A DNA stretch of 64,000 nt from JABSQH01 sp965230015 (GTDB lineage: Bacteria; Actinomycetota; Acidimicrobiia; Acidimicrobiales; Ilumatobacteraceae), in the NCBI GenBank assembly GCA_965230015.1, contig CBDDKF010000005.1, positions 1 to 64,000 on the forward strand. The letters are read 5' to 3'. The position numbers and the translations under genes are program-made. The notes under the pieces were generated by a model. It was not told the origin of the DNA. It was given only the letters and a program-made list of their open reading frames with translations, and did no database searches. Below are positions 8,271 through 17,253 of this stretch, piece after piece. Within the stretch, counting starts at the first letter, position 1. Every line of letters starts with the position of its first letter.

Positions 8271-9185
8271 TCAACCGGGTCGCGGTAACGCCTGGGTCAT
8301 AGTCAGCACCGGCGCGAACAAGTCGCCCAGTTCATCGACCCGAGCGAGCACCGCCGGCGCGTCGAAGACCAACTCGATCTCACCGGCGGCGGCGGCGGCG
8401 ACCTCGTCCCACGACACTGGGGTCGACACGGTCGGTGCCGGGCGGGCACGCAGTGAGTACGGGGCGATCGTCGTCTTGTGGTGCGCGTTCTGACTCCAGT
8501 CGACGAACACCTTGCCGGGACGCTCCGCCTTGGCCATCACGGTCGTTGTCGTGCCCGGCCGACGGCGGTCGAGCAACTGGCCAACCGCAAGGGCGAAGTC
8601 GGCCGCAGCATCGTGGGTCGGCGCCGTCGTCGGGTCAGCGTCGTTCAGCGGCACATAGAGCTGCAGCCCCTTCGACCCCGACGTCTTGCACCACCCCTCG
8701 AGGTCGACGGCGCCCAGCACCTCACGGATCTCGAGCGCGACCTGGCAGCACTCGACGATCGACGTGCGCGGCCCCGGGTCGAGATCGAACACCAACGTGC
8801 GCGGGTGGTCGAGATCATCGGCGAGCGCCATCGGCGCGTGCAGCTCGATCGCCGCCAGGTTGGCTGCCCAGACCATCGCCGCGGTCTCCTCGATGCGGCA
8901 GTACTCGAGGCCCCCGCGCCGATCACCGGGGCCAAGGGCCACCGGAACCCACTCAGGCCGGTGCGTCGGGCAGCGCTTCTCGAAGAAGCCCTGCTTATCG
9001 GTGCCGTGGGGAAACCGGCGGAAGGTCAGGCAGCGCCCGGCGAGGTGGGGAATTGCCCACGGTGCAATTCGGGCGTGATAGTCGACGACCTCGGCTTTCG
9101 TGAATCCCGACGGATAAAGGACCTTGTCGAGATTGGTCAGCCGCACGGTGCGGCCGTCGATGTCCACCTCGATCGGAGCGGCCAC
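8271..9185 (-). CDS. ligD: LigD-type NHEJ primase-polymerase, stand-alone
   Basis: A 304-residue archaeo-eukaryotic primase-type polymerase like the polymerase domain of LigD. The N-terminus shows LTNLDKVLYPSGFTKAEV and the core shows FDLDPG with the two catalytic aspartates, KTSGSKGLQLYVP (phosphate/ribose contacts) and VFVDWSQN with the third metal Asp. It adds nucleotides, preferably ribonucleotides, at broken ends during non-homologous end joining. No ligase or phosphoesterase domain is attached, so this genome would need an ATP-dependent ligase elsewhere. The Ku gene lies directly upstream on the same strand (32-base gap), which supports a repair operon. Confidence 0.92.
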   Translation of the reverse strand: MAAPIEVDIDGRTVRLTNLDKVLYPSGFTKAEVVDYHARIAPWAIPHLAGRCLTFRRFPHGTDKQGFFEKRCPTHRPEWVPVALGPGDRRGGLEYCRIEETAAMVWAANLAAIELHAPMALADDLDHPRTLVFDLDPGPRTSIVECCQVALEIREVLGAVDLEGWCKTSGSKGLQLYVPLNDADPTTAPTHDAAADFALAVGQLLDRRRPGTTTTVMAKAERPGKVFVDWSQNAHHKTTIAPYSLRARPAPTVSTPVSWDEVAAAAAGEIELVFDAPAVLARVDELGDLFAPVLTMTQALPRPG

Positions 9186-9217
9186 GGGAAACGGAACGGA
9201 CCAGGGTCAGGCCGACG

Positions 9218-10141
9218 TTAGGCGCTCTTGGCGGCCTGGCGCTTGGCCGCCTTCTTCGCCGCGATCTTCTTGGTGGGTGCCTTCTTCGCCGCGGCCTTCT
9301 TCTTGGCGCCTTTCTTGGCCGCCGCCTTCCCCGTCGACTTCTGGGCCGGGTGGCGCGAACGGGCGGCCTTGGCGGCTTCGACCGACGCCTCGAGCGCAGC
9401 CATGATGTCGACCACCTTCGGCTTCTCGGCAGCGACCTCCGGCGTGGTCAGCTCCTCGCCCTCGGCCTTGGCCCGGATCAGCGCCATCACCTGCTCGCGG
9501 TACTCGTCGTGGTACTTGCCCGGCTCGAACGCCGCAACGAGCGAGTCGACCAGCGACTCGGCCATGGCGATCTCACGGTCGTCGACGTCGATGTCGTCGA
9601 GACCGTGCAGCTCGTCGATGTCCGTCGGGTCGACGACCTCGTCGGCGTAGGCCAACTGCGACATCACGAGGCGACCATCCTCGGCACGGATCGCCGCCGT
9701 GTACTGCTTGTTGCGCATCACGAACCGGCCGATCGCGACGCGACCACTCGACTCCAGGGCGCGGGCGAGCAGCACGTACGGCTTGGGCGGTCCGTCGGGC
9801 GCCAAGTAGTAGGCGGTCTCGTAGTACACCGGGTCGATCTCGGTGAGGTCGACGAACTCCTGCAGATCGATCATCTTCGTGGCCACCGGCATGAACGGTT
9901 CGAGTTCGTCGGGATCGACGACCACGTAGCGGCCCTTGGCGATCTCGTAGCCCTTCACGATGTGGTCCTCGCCGACCTCCTCGCCAGTCTCGGCGTTGAC
10001 CTTGCGGTAGCGAATACGGGCCATGTTGCGCTCGTCGAGCTGGTTGAACGAGACGCTTTGGCGGCGCACCGCGTGGTACAGCTTCACCGGGATCGCCACC
10101 AACCCGAACGAGATCGTGCCGCTCCACACCGGACGTGCCAT
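9218..10141 (-). CDS. ku: Ku protein, NHEJ end-binding
   Basis: A 307-residue bacterial Ku homodimer subunit. It begins MARPVWSGTISFGLVAIPVKLY, the usual Ku start; an ATG 24 bases upstream would add MSTWLTGV and is less likely. The ring-forming core includes RIRYRKVNAETGEEV, KGYEIAKGRYVV and ESSGRVAIGRFVMRNKQY. After about residue 240 the protein becomes a Lys/Ala-rich tail (KKAAAKKAPTKK type), of the kind that binds DNA and helps Ku thread along it in mycobacteria. It precedes the LigD-type polymerase gene. Role: bind double-strand ends and recruit the polymerase and ligase. Confidence 0.93.
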   Translation of the reverse strand: MARPVWSGTISFGLVAIPVKLYHAVRRQSVSFNQLDERNMARIRYRKVNAETGEEVGEDHIVKGYEIAKGRYVVVDPDELEPFMPVATKMIDLQEFVDLTEIDPVYYETAYYLAPDGPPKPYVLLARALESSGRVAIGRFVMRNKQYTAAIRAEDGRLVMSQLAYADEVVDPTDIDELHGLDDIDVDDREIAMAESLVDSLVAAFEPGKYHDEYREQVMALIRAKAEGEELTTPEVAAEKPKVVDIMAALEASVEAAKAARSRHPAQKSTGKAAAKKGAKKKAAAKKAPTKKIAAKKAAKRQAAKSA

Positions 10142-10167
10142 CACACCAGTCAACCACGTTGACATCC

Positions 10168-10352
10168 GGGCTCGGTCGCCCTGGCGGGCTTCCCCTCGCC
10201 TTCCGTGCTCGCGCCCATGGCGCTCGCCCGCCTGAGTCCGAGCACTCGTTCAGCAACTACCGGATGGCCCGCGCACCGGCCAGGCGGGCGACCGGAGCGT
10301 CAGCGAAGGGAGCTCGGGAGGTGAGGGGAAGGCCGCTAGGCCGTCCGAGCCC
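10168..10352. repeat. 185-bp imperfect inverted repeat (foldback element)
   Basis: The outer arms 10168-10200 and 10320-10352 pair over 33 bases with 28 matches; each begins GGGCTCGG when read inward. Inner parts pair further with gaps, ending near CGCCCGCCT (left) and AGGCGGGCG (right). The whole could fold into one long hairpin. It fills the space between the Ku start and the stop of the upstream membrane protein gene. It may be a MITE-like element or a strong terminator; no transposase is associated and no target duplication was recognised. Confidence 0.55.
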
Positions 10353-10375
10353 AATCAGAAAGGCCGAGCGAATGA

Positions 10376-11251
10376 TTACGAGAGCACGGCGCGGGCGACG
10401 ATGTCCATGCCGAACCCGGTGAGGATCGCCAGGTACAGCAACCCGGTGGCGGCCATCACGGCCGAGTAGTAGCGCTCGCGCAACGCCGCTTTGGTGACGA
10501 ACACGAGCACGATGGTGGTGACCGCACATGCGGCCCACATCCAGCCGAGCATCCCACCCCAGCCGTCGTCGACGTCACCGGTGAACACGGCGATCATCCC
10601 GGTGGGCAGCAGCATCACGATCACTTCGAGCGGCCACAACCACGCCACGGCGGTGACGATCTCGTTGAGCAGCCGCCGGGGCAGGCCGGGCTGCACGAGA
10701 TACCAGTGGCCAAGCAGCATCGCGTCGCTGATCGCGCCGATGAAGGCGGCGCCGACGAGAGTGCGCAGGATCGCCACGGTGGTGTTCCCGCCAGCATCAA
10801 TCGCTGCGCCGACGAGTCCGATCGCGCCGATCAGCACCGGCAGAAGGTCGAGCCGCGGGTCGAACTCGCGCCCACGGAAGCCGGTAGTCGGAGCGGTCTC
10901 GGCCGGCGGTGGATCGACCGCCCGCTCGATGCCCGTCATTGCGGCAACCCGCTCCGAGCGGCGGTCGAATTCAGCTTGCTGACCGCTCACCCCGGCACGC
11001 CGTTGGACGACCGACACGATCAGCACCGCGACGCACGCCACCGTCACGCCGAGCGATGCCAGATCGCGTGCGGGGGCGAAGCCCAGGAACAGGCCGGCGG
11101 CGAAGGCACCCGCGGCGAAACAGGCATAGACGCCGCGCAGCAACCAGCCGTAGCCCAAGCCGACGACCCGCCGCCGCGTGGTGAACCAGCAGAACAGCAT
11201 CCCGCCCGCAGCCCACTGCAGGAGCACGGTCGCTGCGTCGAGCCTGATCAC
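10376..11251 (-). CDS. Polytopic membrane protein, unknown function
   Basis: A 291-residue protein with about eight hydrophobic helices in two groups, separated by a soluble Arg/Glu-rich stretch at about residues 85-130. No transporter or enzyme motif was recognised. The GTG at 11251 (VIRLDAATVLLQWAAGG) is preferred because the longer ORF to 11326 would run into the divergent lipoprotein gene that starts at 11287. The two divergent genes share a short promoter region of about 35 bases if this start is right. Ordinary codon use. Inner-membrane location is the only firm prediction. Confidence 0.65.
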   Translation of the reverse strand: MIRLDAATVLLQWAAGGMLFCWFTTRRRVVGLGYGWLLRGVYACFAAGAFAAGLFLGFAPARDLASLGVTVACVAVLIVSVVQRRAGVSGQQAEFDRRSERVAAMTGIERAVDPPPAETAPTTGFRGREFDPRLDLLPVLIGAIGLVGAAIDAGGNTTVAILRTLVGAAFIGAISDAMLLGHWYLVQPGLPRRLLNEIVTAVAWLWPLEVIVMLLPTGMIAVFTGDVDDGWGGMLGWMWAACAVTTIVLVFVTKAALRERYYSAVMAATGLLYLAILTGFGMDIVARAVLS

Positions 11252-11286
11252 GCAGTCGGAGGGTAACGCCGTAGCCTGAGCCCGCC

Positions 11287-11949
11287 ATGGTGCCGCCCCT
11301 CCCCCAACATCGTCGCCGCCCTGCACTGCGGGCTGCGCTGGTCGCGGCCATCGGCGGACTCCTGCTCAGCGCCTGTTTCACCGGTGAGCGGCCGTCGTTC
11401 GAGGATGAAGTACCGCTCAACGAGCCGACCGGTAGTGCCGAGGTCGACGAGGTGCTGTCGCTGCTCGATTCGGTCGACGTGGCCACGTTCTCGGCCGACT
11501 ACGAGATCCTCACCAAGTTCGGCGGCCTCGAGTCGACGGCCACGGTCGTGCAGGCCGACGACGGACGGCGCTCGATCACGGTCAACGACATTCGCTTTCT
11601 GATCAACACCGGCACCGACTCGACGTGCGATCTCGTCGCCGACACGTGCGAAGCGACGATCAACGACGCGCGCATCAGCGACACACTGTTGAGCCACAAC
11701 TTCTATGCCGACAGCTTCGCCCAGCGTTTGCGGGTCGACGCCAACCGCCGTGTCGGCGACCCGCGGGGTTACCAGATCACCCAGGCCGGCCAGCAGGCGA
11801 CGTGTGTCGAGGTGCCGGTCAGTGGCGGGCTCGTCAACTACTGCGCGCTCGATACCGGCCCGCTGGCCCGGTACGACGGCGCCGATCAGTTCATCGAGAT
11901 GGTGGCGATCGGCACCGAGATCGACGAAGCCGCGTTCGAGACCAGCTGA
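11287..11949 (+). CDS. Lipoprotein, unknown function
   Basis: A 220-residue protein with an Arg-rich n-region, a hydrophobic stretch and lipobox LLSAC, so C30 would be lipidated. The rest is soluble with four Cys that could form disulphides (DSTCDLVADTC, ATCVEV, NYCALD). The pattern resembles small actinobacterial lipoproteins that bind lipids or other envelope components, but I recognise no family. It converges on the M24 peptidase gene, 31 bases away. Confidence 0.7.
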   Translation: MVPPLPQHRRRPALRAALVAAIGGLLLSACFTGERPSFEDEVPLNEPTGSAEVDEVLSLLDSVDVATFSADYEILTKFGGLESTATVVQADDGRRSITVNDIRFLINTGTDSTCDLVADTCEATINDARISDTLLSHNFYADSFAQRLRVDANRRVGDPRGYQITQAGQQATCVEVPVSGGLVNYCALDTGPLARYDGADQFIEMVAIGTEIDEAAFETS

Positions 11950-11980
11950 ACCACCGCGCAGCGGCGCAGCGACGCCGGGC

Positions 11981-13102
11981 CTACACGCAGGCGAGGCCGT
12001 GATCGCTGTTGTTCATTCGGCGAGGGCCCTCCGCAGTTGCCACCACGATGTCTTCGAGGCGCATTCCCCAACGGTCGGGCACATAAATCCCCGGTTCGAC
12101 GCTGAAGGCGTGCCCGGGGGCGAGTGGCGTGTCGTTGCCCTCGACGATGTAGGGATCTTCGTGTTCTTCCATCCCGATGCCGTGACCGGTGCGATGGATG
12201 AAGTAGTCCCCGAAGCCAGCCTCGGCGATCACCGAGCGGGCGGCACGATCGACGTCCTCGCAGGCCGTGTCGACGGTTGCCGCCTCGACCGCTGCTTGCT
12301 GGGCGGTGTGCAACACCGCATACGCCTCGACGATGTCGGGCGCCGAGCGTTCGATGTCGCCGGTGAACACACATCGTGTCGTGTCCGAGCAGTAGCCCGC
12401 CATGGTGCCGCCGAAGTCGCACAGCACGATCTCGTCGGCACCGATCACCCGGTCGCCCGCATGGTGATGAGGGCTTGCGGCATTCGGCCCCGAGGCCACG
12501 ATGGCGAAGTTGACCACGTCGTGGCCCTCTTCGACGATGCGCCGACCCAGGTGTGCCGACACCTCCGCCTCGGTGCGCCCCACGAGTGGGATCTCGCCGC
12601 GCTGGAGCTCACCAGCGATGCGATCGACCGCTGCTCCGGCGGCGGCCAGTGCTGCGACCTCCGCTTCGTCCTTCACGATGCGCAGGGCACCGACCACGTC
12701 GGTTGCCCGCGTGTAGGTCGCGCCGGGCAGTTGCGGCAGCAGCTCCACGAGGAACCGTGCCCACATCTGATCGCCCACCGCCACGGTTCGGGCTCCGGCG
12801 GCGAGTTCGGCGACGAGTGCCGTGGGATCTTCCGTCTCGCCCCACGGCCGCATCGTGAACACCCCGGGCTGCTCGACGACACGCGCCGCTTCCAGCCCAG
12901 GGATCAGCAACGTGGCATCGCCGTCGGCCGGAACAACCAGCGCGGTCAACCGTTCGAGCGGCATTGCGTGGTAGCCGGTGAGGTACGGCAGGTCGTGGCC
13001 CACCGACACGACGAGTGCGTCGATCCCCTGTTCGCCCATCGCGGCACGGACCTTGCCGAGACGATCGAGATACACCGCAGTGTCGAAGGGCTTGCTCATC
13101 AC
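11981..13102 (-). CDS. M24-family metallopeptidase (Xaa-Pro peptidase-like)
   Basis: A 373-residue pita-bread-fold peptidase. The N-terminal creatinase-like domain covers about residues 1-130. The catalytic domain has the five metal ligands in order: CDFGG (first Asp), CSDTTR (second Asp), TGHGIGMEEHED (His), VEPGIY (Glu) and MRLEDIVV (second Glu). It is therefore probably active. Family members remove N-terminal residues next to proline or split N-methyl compounds; the cytoplasmic form here lacks a signal. Two family B repeats lie just upstream, beyond which comes the sugar-kinase-like gene on the same strand. Confidence 0.9.
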   Translation of the reverse strand: MMSKPFDTAVYLDRLGKVRAAMGEQGIDALVVSVGHDLPYLTGYHAMPLERLTALVVPADGDATLLIPGLEAARVVEQPGVFTMRPWGETEDPTALVAELAAGARTVAVGDQMWARFLVELLPQLPGATYTRATDVVGALRIVKDEAEVAALAAAGAAVDRIAGELQRGEIPLVGRTEAEVSAHLGRRIVEEGHDVVNFAIVASGPNAASPHHHAGDRVIGADEIVLCDFGGTMAGYCSDTTRCVFTGDIERSAPDIVEAYAVLHTAQQAAVEAATVDTACEDVDRAARSVIAEAGFGDYFIHRTGHGIGMEEHEDPYIVEGNDTPLAPGHAFSVEPGIYVPDRWGMRLEDIVVATAEGPRRMNNSDHGLACV

Positions 13103-13124
13103 CCCATTGTGCCCGTGTCGTCAC

Positions 13125-13176
13125 GGTTCTTCTGTACGTATCGCGCGGGTGGCGCGCGTAATCTCCAGGATTTCGG
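13125..13176 (+). repeat. Family B REP-like hairpin, copy B1
   Basis: Starts GGTTCTTCTGTACGTATC, has a CGCGCG/GCGCGC central hairpin, and ends CCAGGATTTCGG. It lies between the M24 gene start and the 3' end of the fructosamine-kinase-like gene and is paired with B2 23 bases on, in the same orientation. Confidence 0.75.
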
Positions 13177-13198
13177 GGCGGGTGTCAGCCACTCCACG

Positions 13199-13249
13199 CT
13201 TCTCCTGTCGTCTTCGCGCGCCTGGCGCGCGGAATCCCCTGGATTTCCG
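13199..13249 (+). repeat. Family B REP-like hairpin, copy B2
   Basis: CTTCTCCTGTCGTCTTCGCG start, CGCGCCTGGCGCG hairpin and CTGGATTTCCG end. Second member of the B1/B2 direct pair, 15 bases from the stop of the kinase-like gene. Confidence 0.72.
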
Positions 13250-13263
13250 CGAGACGTCAGTCG

Positions 13264-14121
13264 TCAGTGGACGGCGGCGAGGGCGCGTTCGGTGGCGGCG
13301 ACGTAGCCACCGCCGAACTTGATGGCGTGCACGGTGAGCGGGGCCAGCTGGTGCAGTGGAATCCGGTCGGCCCACCCGTCGGCGAGCGGAAAGGCATCGT
13401 CGTAGGCGAGGTACGCCTCGTCGCCGAATCCTCCGAACAGGCGCATCATCGCCAGGTCGAACTCGCGATGTCCGCCGTGGGCTGCAGGATCGATCAGCCA
13501 GCTCCGGCCCCCTCGGTCGACCAGCCGGTTTCCCGCCCACAGGTCGCCGTGCAGGCGAGCCGGAGGTTCCGGCGGCCCGCCGACGTCGTCGAGCCGAGTG
13601 GTGAGATCGACGAGACCGGCGCAGGTCGCCTCCGGGAGCGCGCCTTCGTCGTGCGCCAACCGAGCCAGCGGCAACAACCGGTTGTGGGCGTAGAACTCCA
13701 CCCACGTGTCGCACGGCTCGTTCGGTAGGCGGCGGCTGCCCGTAGTCCGGCGATCGGCGCGCCCGAACGATGGTGCGCCCGCTCGATGGAGCGCGGCCAA
13801 CCCGACGCCAAGTGCGGCCTCGCCCTCGCTGCGGCCGTACGCGGACGCCTCGTCGATCCACTCCAGCACCAGAAAGCCTGGACCGACGGCGAGCACCTCC
13901 GGCACAGGGAGTGCTGCCGCAGCGCGCAACCACTCGAGTCCCGCAGCTTCCGTCTCGAAGAAGTCCGGCGGCGGGTCGCGGTGGGTCTTGGCGAAGACGC
14001 GACCACCGTTCTCGAGCGTCACCGCATACGACTCGGCCACATCGCCTCCTCCGAGCCGCACGCTGGCCGCCACCCCGACACCGAGCGACTCGGCAACCCG
14101 CTCCTGCAGCCATTCACGCAT
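13264..14121 (-). CDS. Fructosamine kinase family protein
   Basis: A 285-residue aminoglycoside/fructosamine-kinase-fold protein. Visible are VFAKTHRD (the ATP-binding Lys), FLVLEWID (hinge), HGDLWAGN (catalytic loop with the Asp base and Asn metal ligand) and IDPAAHGGHREFDLAMM (the metal-binding DPA that replaces the DFG of protein kinases). Members phosphorylate fructosamines on glycated proteins or related ketosamines, starting deglycation; a repair role is thus likely. Cytoplasmic. Upstream and divergent is the mycoredoxin gene; two family B repeats lie just after the stop. Confidence 0.88.
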   Translation of the reverse strand: MREWLQERVAESLGVGVAASVRLGGGDVAESYAVTLENGGRVFAKTHRDPPPDFFETEAAGLEWLRAAAALPVPEVLAVGPGFLVLEWIDEASAYGRSEGEAALGVGLAALHRAGAPSFGRADRRTTGSRRLPNEPCDTWVEFYAHNRLLPLARLAHDEGALPEATCAGLVDLTTRLDDVGGPPEPPARLHGDLWAGNRLVDRGGRSWLIDPAAHGGHREFDLAMMRLFGGFGDEAYLAYDDAFPLADGWADRIPLHQLAPLTVHAIKFGGGYVAATERALAAVH

Positions 14122-14226
14122 CGCTGCCAGTCTGCCCGCACCGAGTCAGCCTCGAGTCGCGCCGCGCCGGGATGCCCGACTCGCCGGGTCGGGAATGCGC
14201 GCATGGTCGCCGTCGTTGACCCCTGC

Positions 14227-14577
14227 ATGACGTCTCCCCAGACCGACTCGACCCCCGCCACGCAGATCACCTTGTACTGGCGTCCGGGGTGCGGATTCTG
14301 CTCGGGCCTGCAACGCGGGCTCGACCGCCTGGGTATCGAGCGCGTCGAACGCAACATCTGGGACGACCCCAACGATGCCGCCGTGGTTCGCCACTACGCC
14401 AACGGCAACGAGACGGTGCCCACCGTCGTGGTCGGCGGGCACGGGTTCGTCAATCCCTCGGCCAACCAGCTGGCGGCGTGGTTGGCCGAGCACGAGCCGC
14501 ATCTGCTCCCCGCCGACTTCGAGCCACCACAGCCGGGCACCGTGGGACGCCTGGTGCAGCGCGTACTCGGCGGCTGA
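14227..14577 (+). CDS. Mycoredoxin / glutaredoxin-like protein
   Basis: A 116-residue thioredoxin-fold protein. ITLYWRPGCGFC places the redox pair at C22 and C25, NETVPTV holds the cis-Pro loop, and GFVNPSANQL matches the mycoredoxin ending NPSADE closely. Mycoredoxins reduce mixed disulphides with mycothiol in actinobacteria. A roughly 25-residue extension follows the fold, with PPQPGTVGRLVQRVLGG that may be a weak amphipathic helix. It lies 75 bases before cystathionine beta-synthase, so it sits in a sulphur and thiol neighbourhood. The ATG at 14227 gives a protein starting just before the first strand. Confidence 0.88.
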   Translation: MTSPQTDSTPATQITLYWRPGCGFCSGLQRGLDRLGIERVERNIWDDPNDAAVVRHYANGNETVPTVVVGGHGFVNPSANQLAAWLAEHEPHLLPADFEPPQPGTVGRLVQRVLGG

Positions 14578-14652
14578 CCCGGCTCCGATCACGGCGCGGC
14601 AACCTCAGCAGGCCTCGGACCCCGACCCCGCCCGAGCGGTACCATCGCCATC

Positions 14653-16077
14653 ATGAGCCAGTCAACGGGCCCCTCCCTCGAGGGCACCGAGATCGTCGAC
14701 TCAGTCATCGACCTCATCGGCAACACCCCACTCGTGCGGATGAAGCGGATCAGCGAGCTCGAGGGCATCCAGTGCACGCTGGCGATGAAGCACGAGGTGA
14801 CCAACCCCGGCGGATCGTCGAAAGACCGCCCGGCGCTGGAGATGATCCTCGCTGCCGAAGCGTCCGGCGAGTTACCACCCGGCGGCACCATCGTCGAGCC
14901 GACCAGTGGCAACACCGGCGTCGGCCTGGCGATCGTCGCCGCCCAGCGCGGCTACAAGTGCGTGTTCGTGATGACCGACAAGGTCGCCCCGGAGAAGATC
15001 GATCTGCTGAAGGCGTACGGGGCCGAGGTGGTCGTGTGTCCGGTGGCCGTCGAGCCCGACGACCCGCAGAGCTACTACTCGGTGGCTGAACGGCTGACCA
15101 ACGAGCTCGGCGCCTTCCGCCCGAACCAGTACCACAACCCGCACAACCCCGAGGCGCACGTGAAGACCACGGGGCCGGAGCTGTGGCGGCAAACCGGCGG
15201 ACGGATCACCCACTTCGTCGCCGGTGCCGGCACCTGCGGATCGATCACCGGCGTCGGTCGGTACGTCAAGTCGATGAACCCCGATGTGAAGATCATCGCC
15301 GCCGACCCAGAAGGTTCGGTGTTCTCCGGCGGGTCCGGACGGCCGTATCTCGTCGAGGGCGTCGGCGAAGACTTCTTTCCCGCCGCGTGGGAGCCCGAAC
15401 TGCTCGACGACATCATTGCGATCAGCGACGAAGAGAGCTTCAAGACCGCCCGCTATGTCAGCGAGGTCGAGGGCATCCTGATCGGCGGTTCCGGTGGCAT
15501 GGCCGTGGCCGCAGCGATCCAGGTGGCCAAGGCCGCCGACCCCGACGACATCGTCGTCGTGTTCAATCCCGATTCGGGGCGCGGCTATCTGTCGCGCATC
15601 TTCAACGACGACTGGATGGCCAATTTCGGATTCCTCGTCGAATGTGACCAGTGCGTCGGCGCCGTGCTCGATACCCGCAACGCGTCGATCGACAACCTGC
15701 TCTACGTCAACCCCGACGAGCTCGTCTCGGAGGCCATCGCCAAGATGCGCACCAACGGCGTCAGCCAGCTCCCGGTGTGCAAGAACACGCCGCCGTTCGC
15801 GGCAGCCGAGGTGTCCGGTGCCGTCGACGAACTCGAGCTGATGGAAGCGATCCACCGCGACCCCGGCGTGATGTCGACCCCGGTCGAGAAGGTGATGGGC
15901 CCCAAGCTGCCCACGATCGGCGTCGGCCAGAAGGTCGAACTGGCCATCGAGATGCTCGAGACTGCGCCGGCCCTCCTCGTACTCAGCGGAGGCCGCCCGC
16001 TCAGCGTGCTCACCCGCACCGACGTACTCGCCTACTTCGGCGCTGTCGCGGACGCGGCGGTCGAATCGACCAGCTGA
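14653..16077 (+). CDS. Cystathionine beta-synthase
   Basis: A 474-residue PLP enzyme of fold type II with a C-terminal pair of CBS domains. IGNTPLVRM, NPGGSSKDRPA with K57 as the PLP lysine, PTSGNTGVGLA (cofactor phosphate / substrate loop), and GSGGMAVAAA are all present. The CBS pair fills roughly residues 340-465 and probably senses an adenosyl ligand. It condenses serine and homocysteine to cystathionine; the O-acetylserine sulphhydrylase role is less likely given the CBS tail. Its stop overlaps the ATG of the next gene (ATGA-like TGATGG), a cystathionine gamma-enzyme, which fits the reverse trans-sulphuration path from methionine to cysteine. Confidence 0.9.
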   Translation: MSQSTGPSLEGTEIVDSVIDLIGNTPLVRMKRISELEGIQCTLAMKHEVTNPGGSSKDRPALEMILAAEASGELPPGGTIVEPTSGNTGVGLAIVAAQRGYKCVFVMTDKVAPEKIDLLKAYGAEVVVCPVAVEPDDPQSYYSVAERLTNELGAFRPNQYHNPHNPEAHVKTTGPELWRQTGGRITHFVAGAGTCGSITGVGRYVKSMNPDVKIIAADPEGSVFSGGSGRPYLVEGVGEDFFPAAWEPELLDDIIAISDEESFKTARYVSEVEGILIGGSGGMAVAAAIQVAKAADPDDIVVVFNPDSGRGYLSRIFNDDWMANFGFLVECDQCVGAVLDTRNASIDNLLYVNPDELVSEAIAKMRTNGVSQLPVCKNTPPFAAAEVSGAVDELELMEAIHRDPGVMSTPVEKVMGPKLPTIGVGQKVELAIEMLETAPALLVLSGGRPLSVLTRTDVLAYFGAVADAAVESTS

Positions 16078-17253
16078 TGGGCGATCTCGACGACGACCTC
16101 ACGCGCGCCCGCGGCTTCGCTACGCGTGCGATCCACGACGGCCAAGCGCCTGACCCGACGACCGGCGCCGTCGTCACCCCGATCTCACTGTCGACCACCT
16201 TCGCCCAAGACGGTGTCGGCGAGCATCGCGGCTTCGAATACTCGCGCTCGGGCAACCCGACGCGCACTGCACTCGAGTCACAGGTCGCGTCGCTCGAGCA
16301 GGCCCGCCATGGTTTGGCCTTCGCCAGCGGGCTCGCAGCCGAAGACACGATCATGCGGCTGCTCCGCCCGGGCCAGCGGACCCTGTTGGGCAACGACGCG
16401 TACGGCGGCACGTTCCGACTGATCGCCAACGTATGGTCGCCGCTCGGCTACCCGTGGTCGGCGGTCGATCTCACCGACCTCGACGCCCTGGCTGCCGACT
16501 GGCCCGACGACGTCGGCCTGGTGTGGCTGGAAACACCGACCAACCCGTTGCTCACCTGCTTCGACATCGAAGCGATCGCCGAGCTTGCCCACGCCCGCGG
16601 GGCCATCGTGGTGGTCGACAACACGTTCGCCACCCCGTTCCTCCAGCAGCCGCTCATTCACGGTGCCGACATCGTCGAGGCACTCGGCCACCAAGTACCT
16701 CGGCGGGCACAGCGACGTGGTCGGCGGGTTCATCGCCGTCGACGACGACGGACTCGAAGAACGCCTGCGCTTCCACCAGAACGCCGCCGGGCGCAGTCCC
16801 CGCGCCCTTCGATTGCTCTCTCGTGCTGCGCGGCGTGAAGACGCTCGCCGTGCGCATGGAGCGGCACTGCGAGAACGCACGGGCGGTCGTCGACCTGCTC
16901 GTCGGCCACCCTGCCGTCGACCGGGTGCTCTACCCCCAGCTGCCCGATCATCCCGGCCACCATGCCGCAGCCAAGCAGATGCGCGACTTCGGCGGCATGG
17001 TCTCATTCACCGTGCGCGCCGGACGCGACGCCGCCATGAAGGTCGCCGCGTCGACCGACGTGTTCACACTGGCCGAATCGCTGGGCGCCGTCGAGCGCCT
17101 GATCGAGCACCCCGGTGGCGATGACCCACGCCTCGGCGTCGGGCTCGCCGCTCGAGGTACCCGACGACTTGATTCGTCTGTCGGTCGGCATCGAGGACGC
17201 CGCCGACCTCGTCACCGACCTCGGTGACGCACACGATCGCGCCGGCCCAGTGA
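16077..17253 (+). pseudogene. Cystathionine gamma-synthase/lyase, frame broken by 3-4 single-base insertions
   Basis: The N-terminal frame runs from ATG 16077 with TRAIHDGQ, FEYSRSGNPTR, FASGLAAEDT and WLETPTNPLL, all typical of the Cys/Met PLP family. The frame is lost just before the PLP-lysine motif SATKYLGGHSDVVGG, which continues in the next frame after one extra G near 16679. One extra base near 16791 moves the frame to PFDCSLVLRGVKTLAVRM, and one extra G near 17117 to MTHASASGSPLEV and LIRLSVGIED. A fourth, near 17244, is needed to reach the TGA at 17251. Removing four bases gives a 390-residue protein of normal length, all motifs intact. It cleaves or forms cystathionine and is co-transcribed with the beta-synthase. 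Consensus error is more likely than decay. Confidence 0.82.
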
